Source: Agaricus subrufescens (taxonomy: Eukaryota; Basidiomycota; Agaricomycetes; Agaricales; Agaricaceae). Taken from it: a stretch of 64,000 nucleotides of DNA. Position numbers and translations under genes: made by a program. This document shows, one piece after another, positions 33,700-42,921 of this stretch (the first letter of the stretch is position 1; every line of letters starts with the position of its first letter). Below the pieces are notes generated by a model. The model worked only from the letters and a program-made list of their open reading frames with translations. It was not told the DNA's origin and made no database searches. The stretch spans positions 4,544,734-4,608,733 of the forward strand of contig CM057058.1 in assembly GCA_029945375.1 (NCBI GenBank), in the 5' to 3' direction.

Positions 33700-34290
33700 A
33701 TGACGAATTCTGTTTTTTTCTGACACTGGCCTACTTTGTAACACTTGCTTTTACTCCTCGTATCGAACGTACTTTCTTCGACAATTTCTCGTAGTCCTGG
33801 CGGAGGCCAGAATGTGTTGAGAACTATCCACGTCACCCCACTAATAATGCATCCCAGAAACCAAGACGTTAATTACTTTTATTATTATGCATTTGACTAT
33901 ATGCTGGAAACCATCTTTTTAGGTTATTATTTACTATTTATGTTAAATAAATGTCTTTATAAAATAGATGGTACTAGAAATAAAATAAAAGACATGCCTG
34001 TAAGCTCGTGGCTTCACTTACGATACAAAGACAAACACGTAGGCACAACATATATTCACGAAGAGATAAGTTTAAGAATACGCGTATACAGATGCAAGAG
34101 AGAGAGAGAGTATGGAAATTTATATGGAAGGAAAAAGGTAACCCGTAATCGCTGTCAGAGGAACCTTATATACGGCTGGGGGTTGTAAGTCCTTGCTTAA
34201 TGCCTTTGTAATCGATTAAGCCTGGAAATTTATTGTCTCATACCCATAAGTACTTACATCCATGCCATGCTAACGTTTATTTGGCATTCT
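33700..34290 (-). pseudogene. Fragment of NCS1 permease gene (last exons)
   Basis: On the minus strand it encodes WFLGCIISGVTWIVLNTFWP-PPGLREI, the same C-terminal helix as the full gene at 36353-38958, plus the end of the preceding exon (INVSMAWM against INVNTVWM). The separating intron is expanded by an AT-rich insert. No upstream permease exons are attached directly, so it cannot make a transporter. Confidence 0.8.
33866..34195. other. AT-rich insertion in the permease fragment
   Basis: About 330 bp, strongly AT-rich at its left end, interrupts homology between AAACCAAGAC and a TAAAAGACATGCC-like block. The full permease gene has the two ends almost adjacent (AAACCAAGACATATAAAAGACACGCC). 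It contains no recognisable protein. It may be a small non-autonomous element. Confidence 0.5.
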
Positions 34291-34777
34291 GTCATGTTCC
34301 AGAGTGAGCGATTGGCGACGTTGACGATAGATAAGTTTTGTAAGACTGTATCGTGGCGGTCGTGGTGTACTAGCTGTTGAGCATGTGGGGCAGAGGAGGG
34401 AGTTTGACGAGTCGGTGAATCAAGAGGGGAGATGCTCATAGTGGGCATTCGGAATTGAGAAGGGATTTGCGTAGCGCTTGTCGTCCATCGTCAGATAGTT
34501 GCAGGTTCCTCACAAGTCCCATGAGCTGTGGAATCGGCAACCCAGGTCGCTGGGGGAAGAAAGCATTGATTTTGTGGCATCCTGCGAGAGAGTTGTGTCC
34601 AGAAAAGCAAAGGAATCGCGAGCAGGTAGCGGTGCCGTCCACTCAGCACAGGGAGGAGAGAGACGAAGATATATCAAGCGTCACTATATTATTTGACTCC
34701 ATGTTTCACACGGGCTGCCCTTACGAGACAACACACCGCGCTCGTTCCTTGCACGGTGTTCCATTTTTCATACATAG

Positions 34778-35110
34778 TGAATCTGTTCGAATACAATACT
34801 ATAATAGAGACTCATCTGGATATAATCCGCGTGCGCATGGCGTAGTTATTGTGGCTACGTTGGAGCAGAAAAACGCCAGCGGAATGACAAATATTTGACC
34901 CCACAGTTGGTAGTTAGGTCGTTTGCTTACCGAGTGAAATCTGCCGGGTAAGTGAAGGGATGCATGGTGCATGCTCTCAAAGTCGTCATGTTCTTGAGTA
35001 CGTTTGTCTGCCTCAGACTTTTTCTCTTGCGTAGGAGCAGTTCCGGCCGCAGCTTGTGCCGGAACTTGCGCGTCAGCGGATTGTTGTTGCGGTCGCAATA
35101 TGTTAGACAT
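34778..35110 (-). pseudogene. Gene X copy 3: exon 1 fused to internal NCS1 permease fragment
   Basis: The first part (about 34985-35110) matches X exon 1 (MSNILRPQQQSADAQVPAQA, TAPTQEKKSEADKRTQE). It then changes abruptly into the permease (about 34778-34975: KRPNYQLWGQIFVIPLAFFC, ARGLYPDESLL), matching 37424-37600 in the full gene. The open frame crosses the join, so a chimeric peptide of about 106 codons could be made. The permease part includes its own intron/acceptor boundary (GGCAG before ATTTCACTCGGT), so a splice could also occur. The rest of X is missing. Confidence 0.8.
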
Positions 35111-35376
35111 GGTAGTCAAACTTGTGGTGTCTTTTTTTCTCGTTTATATACATTCACTCGTCACTCCGCGTCATAGGAGAAAGTCGATCGAACAACCTCA
35201 AACTAGGATCGTACCTGGAGACGCGGTAGCTATTTTAGGAAATAGCACCTCCAATTGACGGAGATTATAAAGAGAAGGGGATTGTGTACTAAGGTGGTTG
35301 TCGCACGTCACTGTGGTGTATATCGCACGGTATATAAAACACTTTTTCGTTTTCTCGCCTTCGCATACTAGCCACT
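35111..35376. promoter_or_regulatory. Shared divergent promoter, X3/Y3
   Basis: Near-identical to the X1/Y1 promoter, including CACTCCGCGTCATAGGAGA, TAGCACCTCCAATTGACGG, CACGTCACTGTGGTGTA and GGTATATAAAAC before Y3. Its close similarity to copy 1 rather than copy 2 suggests copies 1 and 3 separated last. Confidence 0.68.
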
Positions 35377-35949
35377 ATGTCCGATTCATCTTCTGACGAA
35401 TCTCGCAGCCCATCTCCGATACGGCAACATCAACGCCGTCATTCAACCAAAAAACGTTCGGATACAGCAGGTCAAGAACCACTCTCACCAATCTCCTCTA
35501 CCAAAGAGTCGATGCATGCGAATCCCGAATCGTCGCCGGCTCGACCACCCCCACAACCCCAACGTCAATTATCACAGTCACGTCATCGTGGACGTAGTCG
35601 CACCCGTCGCAGTCCCTCCGTGGCCAGTACAATCAGCGATGCTGGCGCGGAAGAAATATTTTCCAGCAACGACAAACGTCGTAAGCGCAAAAATAAAAAA
35701 CGACATCAACAACAAAATGCTCTTCCGGTAGTCAACGAAGTCGAATCCACAGGGAAGGAAGTCGTAGAGAAGGCGGGAGGCGCTGCTAAAAGTGTCAGTG
35801 ACACCGGCGGTGCAGTCACTGAGGCTGTTACTCCCAGTGGCGGCGGCGGATCGGACAAGCCGCTGAAGCTGAGATTGGACTTGAATCTGGACGCGGATAT
35901 AAGGTTGACGGCTAAAATTCATGGAGATATAACTCTTTCATTACTGTGA
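35377..35949 (+). CDS. Gene Y copy 3: Arg/Ser-rich protein with conserved C-terminal block
   Basis: 190 aa, paralogue of Y2. It has the same order: Ser/Arg-rich start (MSDSSSDESRSPSPIRQHQR), HRGRSRTRRSPSVAS, basic KRRKRKNKKRH, ESTGKEVVEKAGG, then KPLKLRLDLNLDADIRLTAK-IHGDITLSLL. Differences from Y2 are spread through the disordered part, whereas the C-terminal block is almost unchanged, consistent with purifying selection there. It stops in the same GTGAGT context as Y1 and Y2. Its partner X is destroyed in this copy, but Y looks intact. Confidence 0.72.
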   Translation: MSDSSSDESRSPSPIRQHQRRHSTKKRSDTAGQEPLSPISSTKESMHANPESSPARPPPQPQRQLSQSRHRGRSRTRRSPSVASTISDAGAEEIFSSNDKRRKRKNKKRHQQQNALPVVNEVESTGKEVVEKAGGAAKSVSDTGGAVTEAVTPSGGGGSDKPLKLRLDLNLDADIRLTAKIHGDITLSLL

Positions 35950-36352
35950 GTATCGATACAATTCGTTCCTAACCTTCAGCGGGGGTCGCTTAACTGAGAC
36001 AAGGCGCTGAATTAGTTAAACCTGTCACTACTAGAATGATTTGATCATCCCCCGCCGAAGGATGCATTTTTTCTTATGCTTGTCCGCGGAGGGGAGGAAA
36101 TCCGTTCATGATCAAGATGGGGAGATTCGGCTCGACTTTGATACTCGAAACCTCATATTTTCTTGCCTGCATAAAATCCTGATCAAAAGATGGACGTATC
36201 TGACATTTGTCATAATAGTCCTTTGCTCCGTAAATATGTTTGGACGGATAATGCGTTGAGTTCAGTAGATATATCAGATTGTGAAATGTTTGATGATAAT
36301 GTTACGAGATGACAATTTCGGTTTTTTCTGACACTGGCCTACTCTGAGAAAC

Positions 36353-38958
36353 TTAATTTTGTTCCTTGTCTTTGTTCAACTGCGTATCAAACTTATCCTC
36401 TTCGTCAATCTCTCGCAGTCCAGGCGGAGGCCAGAGTGTGTTGAGGACTATCCATGTCACCCCACTGATAATGCACCCCAGAAACCAAGACATATAAAAG
36501 ACACGCCTTAGTAATCGATTTAGCGAGGAGGTTTATTGTTTCATTAGATAAGCACTTACATCCATACCGTGTTGACGTTTATTCTTTTTGCATTGATAGA
36601 AGATGCGAAGCCTGGAAGGTTCGGGAATACGCCCTGAGAACTGGTCAGCACAATATTCAATTTTACCAATAATCAAAGGAAGATTCACTAGTGTCCAGGC
36701 GACTGGGGCCCTCCAGTTGATACCTTTCCAGAACCTAGACCCCCAGTTTGCAACCACGCTCCTGAGAAAGTCGACAAGCAAGAACCTACCAATAGTCGCT
36801 TGTAGAGTTAGGTATAAATAGATGAGACACCTTTATTCGCCTTCTCCGGAGAATATGATATTCCGTCTGTAAGCTATTTGAATATCATGATAAACATTGG
36901 TTGCTGGATATCATACCAGCATTATTCCAGTCAGAGGTCCAAGGAAGACAGCATATCCAGAGAGGGCGTCAATAAAGTTGTTGGCGGTCTGAGATATTCA
37001 TTAAGTCGCCAAATGGGGAGATAAAGGATTAATCCGCGGTCGTACATTAAGAATTTTCCACGGCTGAATGGCAATGCCTATGATGACGATGATATAGGCC
37101 CCACGGCGAATGTTGATGAAACTGTTTCTTAGATATTGAGTATGCGGTCAATTAAACAGAGGCATGTCTGGGCTTACCGTGGCAGCATTGCAGAAAGGTC
37201 AATCCCACCGACAATAGCACTAGCTGTAACCTTCACTGTGTCAGTCGTATCAAATATTTTATTACAGATGCCGGGAAGCTCACCGTAGAGGAAAGTAAAG
37301 ATAAAAAGAATGCAAATGCGGCGAAGAATACTGCCGGTCGTGCACCTTTACCTTCGTGGGTCTGGATAGCATGAAGCAAGTCAGATACCTTCCTGGTTGG
37401 AGGGAACGATAAGTTTGCAACCATAGCGTATCTGTTCGGATACAATACCATAATAAAGGCTCATCTGGATATAATCCGCGTGCGCATGACGTTGTTATTA
37501 TGCCTAATACATTGGAGCAGAAGAACGCTAGCGGAACGACAAATATTTGACCCCACAACTGGTCGTTAGGTCGTTTAGCATACCGAGTGAAATCTGCGGG
37601 GTAGGTTAAGGGGTTGTATAGGAGTCAACATATTGAATTCTCGTACCACTTTGATATAAGATACCGCTTGCCCACGTTCCAACTCCTCGCGTTGTCATCC
37701 ACATCATAACCCAGCTCACGTCAGATTTTGTGAGCTCTATTTTGAAACCGCTGTCGGGATCTGTCCAAAGAGGCCCGACATTCCCCTGTTTGGCGAGGGC
37801 CCAGATGAATATCGCGAAAGCCGCGATCGTTACCAGTATTGAAGCAATTAAACAAGGGATGCGGTAACTAGTGGAATGGTGAGTGTGATTCATTTAAATT
37901 GACCAGCGTGATCTGCTAACCGTTCAGGCCGGATAAGTATTAACGGCACCACAAAGAGCAGGAAAATCAGGAATGAAACTGTCAACAATGTTACGTGACC
38001 TGAATGTTTATGAAAACTTGCGTACGAACTAAACCCGTTTGGCGTCATTGCAGCACTCTCTGGAAACGTGTTCTCCATTTCGTAAAAGCTTGCTGGAGTT
38101 ATGGAAGATCAAACGAGTCCGGAATTTGGGAAACACGAACATACGCCATATCGTCCCGATCATAATTTTGACCATCTGTCCTCCGTACCAGGCATCTACT
38201 CCAAACCAGCAACACGCGAGGATGACACGATTTACCACGACGAACCATGCTCCCCTACTGCAGAAATCGTGAGGACTTCAGACAGGAGATTTTGGCCGAC
38301 TTACATCCCCCAACCAGTGCGGTTTATAACGGCCTAAATAACAATGGAAGAATGAAGAACATTTGAAGGGATGGTAATGCACGTACGAATGGAACATGCC
38401 AAGTACCTCCCGCCTGCCCACTAATAACCATGCCAAGAGCAACCCTATGTTGATAGTATTAGGGTACCAACTAACTGTCGAGTTTCGATTCTCGCATGAA
38501 CGGTAGCTCACACTATGTTGCTGATGGCACAGACTGCATGCGAGTGGTTGAAGCGATTAAACCTTCTGGATTATAAATTCAATCAACTCACCTGCGATTG
38601 ATTGACCAACAGTCAATCCGGCTGCCACTAGCGATTTTGGAAACGAAAATGAGTACTTGCTCATCTTATTACACCAATTCCAAACTACTCACGAGAAGTT
38701 GACGCCCCAGACCATGTTCCAAGACTTATAGCTGCAACGAGACTCCAGAGCAACCGGAAAACGATCAGAGAAACAACCTACAAATAGAGAGCCAGAAATA
38801 TATGAATGTCCGTTTTGTCCATGTTCTTCGAGGCAGAGGTAAAGGAAGGATATCGTCATTCTGGTAAGAAGTTGCCGTCGCGGAAACCTAAAAAGCTGTA
38901 TTACTTGCTCAGAGAACTGGCAAAACATGGCGGCACTCCTTACTTGCAACGAGAACAT
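36353..38958 (-). CDS. NCS1 family permease (uracil/purine/allantoin type transporter)
   Basis: Many-exon membrane transporter. Recognisable segments in order are NDDILPLPLPRRTWTKRTF, SLVAAGLTVGQSIA, ALGMVISGQAGGTWHVPF, VINRTGWGM, VNRVILACCWFGVDAWYGGQ, RYAKRPNDQLWGQIFVVPLA, PGFASSINAKRINVNTVWM and WFLGCIISGVTWIVLNTLWP. The last exon ends KDKEQN with a TAA at 36353-36355. The RTW start and the NR...WFGV..WYGG motif are typical of NCS1 (Fur4/Fui1/Dal4/Fcy2-type) importers with 12 helices. Substrate cannot be told. The first exon is short (MFSLQ at 38958) and uncertain. Two partial copies of this gene lie to the left. Confidence 0.83.
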
Positions 38959-41133
38959 GAGGGGTTGAGTGCGGCCTGGGGAAAGTGTTTAGTGAGCTGT
39001 GCCTCAATTTATCCTCATTACCACCACCAAATCATGTTGTCATTTGCTGCATCCATCATGATATATCCCCTTTTGTTGTCGCCAAGTGAAAAGGTCGTGA
39101 TCTCACTTCTGCACCGCAGCAATATAACATAAAACCCAGGTTTCGTAAGGGGTTTCATTGAAACGCGAATTCCTTCAGAGTCAATACCTTAACACTTCTG
39201 AACACTCTTGTCAAGAATCAGATTGATCATGCTCAGCAGTTTGCAGCCCGTGCCTGGAGTCGCAGCCAGTAAAATGCTCGTGGGTTTTGCTCATGCGTAG
39301 TTGTAAACCGAACGAAGTGAAGCTGACGAAAAGAGGGGTCAAACTTAGAATTGATCGAGCCCCTGTGGCGATCGTAGTTTATACCAGGTTTATACGTACT
39401 CGTTCATACTTGCTCGTTTCATAGTTTCAGCTTATAAGGCTTTCACGCTACCGACTTTAGCCTAGGACTCATCTGACAATGATTAACAATAGAATCGTAT
39501 ACATATATGGCATCAAGGAACTCCCGAAGAAGGACGGCGATAAGGGACACTAGGCCTTTCCTGCTTCTTAACATCATGCTCCGATATTCGCGCCTCGGGA
39601 TCTTCTGATATGTTGGGAATGTTCCCAAGCATATCCATCCCATCTACTTCACGAGTACAGGAATACGGCAGGGAAAAAATGGGGTGAAAATTATTTTGTA
39701 AATCATCAGGAAGCAAGCCATCGGCTATTAATGTAATGATGAAGGTGGTAACAAGTGCGCAGTAAATAAACCTAGTCAGAAACACACCCCATACTTTCAT
39801 TAGTATCGGCTTCGCGCGGAGAAAAAGAGTCCCACCAAAGCCCTCCAATTCAAATTCTATTTGCGGCTTCAATAGTGCCGCAACTGTTGGGGTCGGATAG
39901 TCCTCCGACTAATAGCCATCTCCCGTGTGAAGAATGAAGAGATGAGATGACGTGGTGCGGCAACTTCCGACAATGCGATATCCTGTTATGTGTCCAGTTC
40001 CTGAGCATAGACCTATTTTGTTCAGAGAAAGGTAAAAGACACCCTGAGGGGGTAGGGGAATAGATGTACTATCAGACATGCCCGCTGAGATATGAGCTCA
40101 TCCAAGCCACCACGATCCGCAGTGTGTGGGCATGCCCAGCAATTGAGCGCGATCGTCCGAAGAGAGCCTCCGCGAAAGAGATGAAACTTGTGACAACGTG
40201 ATGCGTAACACAGTAGTCACAATAACCGTGTGGGAATCTAATCATGATCGTGATTAATAACACACCTCTATTTCAAAAAGATCGGTTATGATTGGTTGGA
40301 TCGGAGTGTGCTTGTATATTGGCATCAATAATTGATGAGCCTGGGTCTTTCCGGGTAGCTTGAGTACCGCTGCTTTGATAGTATCATGTAACCTCCGATG
40401 GTACGATAAGGACCCATAGATTCACAGTGAAACGGGGACCTTACATCTGTCCTTCATAGCACAAGGAAAACGCGTTCAGTATCAAAATCGCATGCCAAGG
40501 ATTTTGTTAAGATGGTCATCTGGCTTGACTTCTTTGAGGGTGACGATGGCATATTCAAGGGTGAGCAAGAATAGAGAACTCCGGCATTGACCCGATAAGA
40601 ACTACTCATATCACTCTCACCAGATCCATGAAATTGAAATCTCGCGGCTCCCGTTGCGAAAGATGAAAGAATACATCATGGCTAACATTGGTGCATCAGT
40701 GCATGCACCAGATAAGCATTGGCCGTTCCTGCAAGTTCGTCAATTTTACTCCACGAACGAACACTTCTTTACTGCGGAGCTGCCAATTATCTGCCACGGC
40801 ACTTTAACCTCACCGATGACAGAAGTTCCATAATCCCCGAACTTGATCAAATAATACAAAATATGATATTTCCCTTCACGTTATGCCAATGCATTGACGC
40901 GTCGAATGAAGGTCTCATGACTACCTCCCAGCCAAAACAATATCAATGGCTAGGTACCTTGAATGCTACCTGTCGAAATGAGGTGCATTAAAGCTCCTGT
41001 CGTTTTCCCCCTCCTTTAGGTCATATCTGCCGCTATACCACAACGAAGCACTGGCCTTACCGACAGCTCACGAAACGTAAGTTCAAGAAATGCTCTTACG
41101 CGTGTCTTTGTTGACCAATCTTAGGTTGTTGAC
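38959..41133. other. Intergenic, no convincing gene
   Basis: The longest frame (39513-39872, minus, 119 aa) has one hydrophobic stretch (FIYCALVTTFIITLIADGLL) but no known motif or supporting neighbours. The right end is the promoter of the FAD oxidoreductase gene. Confidence 0.4.
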
Positions 41134-42921
41134 ATGTCTTTCCACTCTTTGAATCCGGATCTTCCTGGTATCCTCCTCCCTTCAGACCCGGGGTATCATG
41201 ACATTGCTCGTTCTGTAAGTGTTGATTTTCGTCGCTATCCTGAATTTATGCTAACAAAATCTAAGGTAAAACAGGACCTCAAACATCGTAACAACATAAT
41301 CAGAGGGGGTGGTGTGCTACCGCCCCCACCTCTGGTGCCGCAGGGGGATATCACTCCAAAGCAAATGAAGGAAATTCGTGCACTCCTATCATCTGGCGAC
41401 CAACTTCTTCTCCCGGGTACTGCTGCCTATGAGGCCGCCATCTACACTGGCAACTTGTTGTACATCCGAAAAGCGCCAGGAGCAGTTGTAGTCCCTGTTA
41501 ACGTCAAAGAAATTGCCTCCGTTGTTTCCTACGCCCGTAAAGAAGACATTCAACTAACCGTCAAGAATGGTGGCCACTCTTTCGCTGGCTATTGCCTTAA
41601 CCGTGGTGGGATTGTCATCAATTTGTGCGCGTTCAAAGGGGTACACATCGATGACGTGGAAGACGTTGTAACTGTCCAAGGCGGATGTGTCTGGATGGAC
41701 GTATACGACGCCCTTTATAAACGAGATCCATCTTACATCATTGTTGGTGGACGATGTCCTACCGTTGGCGTTTCTGGATTTACCCTCGGAGGTGGCATAA
41801 GCCCTTTTTCTCGTAGCTATGGTCTCGGGATCGACAACGTTATCGAAATGACCGTCGTCACTGCTGCCGGAGATATTCTCACCCTCAGTGATAAAGTAAC
41901 AGACGTAAACCAGCGCGAATTGTTCTGGGCGTTGCGAGGAAGTGGGGGCGGCAATTTTGGTGTTTTGGTCGAGTACAAAACGAAACTTCACCGAGTTAAT
42001 GACCCCGATGCTAAAGTCGCGTATGGCCCTTTGACGTGGGACCTATCGGATAAGGATGCTAGGACTCGCTTTGAGGGTGCGATGGACGTGTTGAATGAGC
42101 GTAAATGGCCTGAGGAGCTTACTCTCAATGCCACATGGCAGTACAAGAAGGGTAAATTAATGGGAGAGGTGACCGTCATTTTCAATGGGAAATTGAAGAA
42201 GTGTTTGGAAACTCTCGACCCCATTCTCAGGTTCGAACCGACTCAAAAGGCAATCGCAGAACTTTATTGGCACGATTGCCTTGTCATGGAACAGGGTAAT
42301 GACTCTTACTCCCCTACCTTTTTCCACTGCGCTTCCTTCACCTTCGGCCAAGACGCTATAACCCCTACAGTCGTCAATTCCATTATCAAGCTAATGGAGG
42401 AAGGTCGTAAATTGCTAGGTGAAAGGGGAAAGTCGTATATCTTGTGGGACATGGGAGGTCACAAGACTACGACTGTTGCGCCAGATGCCACTCCTTACTA
42501 TTGGCGTGAAGGAATCTATGTCGGCTGTTTCAAGATACAGTGGCAATATCCCTCAATGACGCCGAGTATGCTCATGTTTGCAGAGAAGGTCAAAAGCACT
42601 CTCCTTCCATACGCTCTCGAAGGCAAAGCGGCATACGTGAATTACATTGACTCGACAGTGGAAGACTGGCCTTACGCCTATTATGGCAAGAACTACTCTC
42701 GTTTGCAGTCGATCAAATCGCATTGGGATCCCACAAATTTCTTCCATTTCCCTCAGTCAATAGCTCCCCAGGAAGGTAAACATTCAGCTCGCGAGTCAAC
42801 TGCAGATACGTGGCACAAGCACTCATTACCCGATCCCGAGATGTTATGGAAAATGGAAGAGCCGAACCCAGAGAAAGTTCTCACAATGATTGGGAGAGAG
42901 CGCATGCAAGCGGAGTGGTAA
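41134..42921 (+). CDS. BBE-like FAD-linked oxidoreductase
   Basis: The raw frame is 595 codons, but 41215-41265 is a 51-nt stop-free intron (GTAAGT, branch-like CTAAC, end TAAG). The spliced protein is therefore about 578 aa, with ARS joined to VKQDL. The FAD_binding_4 domain has VKNGGHSFAGY (His148 in the raw frame) and GRCPTVGVSGFTLGGG (Cys208), the two residues used for bicovalent FAD in the berberine-bridge-enzyme family. ELFWALRGSGGGNFGVL closes the FAD fold. The C-terminal BBE motif (NYIDSTVEDWPYAYYGKNY...DPTNFF) is complete. The enzymes oxidise sugars or secondary-metabolite intermediates. There is no clear signal peptide. A P450 lies 3 kb downstream, too far to call a cluster. Confidence 0.93.
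   Translation: MSFHSLNPDLPGILLPSDPGYHDIARSVSVDFRRYPEFMLTKSKVKQDLKHRNNIIRGGGVLPPPPLVPQGDITPKQMKEIRALLSSGDQLLLPGTAAYEAAIYTGNLLYIRKAPGAVVVPVNVKEIASVVSYARKEDIQLTVKNGGHSFAGYCLNRGGIVINLCAFKGVHIDDVEDVVTVQGGCVWMDVYDALYKRDPSYIIVGGRCPTVGVSGFTLGGGISPFSRSYGLGIDNVIEMTVVTAAGDILTLSDKVTDVNQRELFWALRGSGGGNFGVLVEYKTKLHRVNDPDAKVAYGPLTWDLSDKDARTRFEGAMDVLNERKWPEELTLNATWQYKKGKLMGEVTVIFNGKLKKCLETLDPILRFEPTQKAIAELYWHDCLVMEQGNDSYSPTFFHCASFTFGQDAITPTVVNSIIKLMEEGRKLLGERGKSYILWDMGGHKTTTVAPDATPYYWREGIYVGCFKIQWQYPSMTPSMLMFAEKVKSTLLPYALEGKAAYVNYIDSTVEDWPYAYYGKNYSRLQSIKSHWDPTNFFHFPQSIAPQEGKHSARESTADTWHKHSLPDPEMLWKMEEPNPEKVLTMIGRERMQAEW

Noticed and set aside
38806..39132. Plus-strand 108-aa frame opposite the permease start
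   Set aside because: It overlaps the minus-strand permease exons, whose NCS1 motifs are clear.
39513..39872. 119-aa minus-strand frame with a hydrophobic segment
   Set aside because: One possible membrane helix only, no motif, no sign of splicing or conservation elsewhere in the window.
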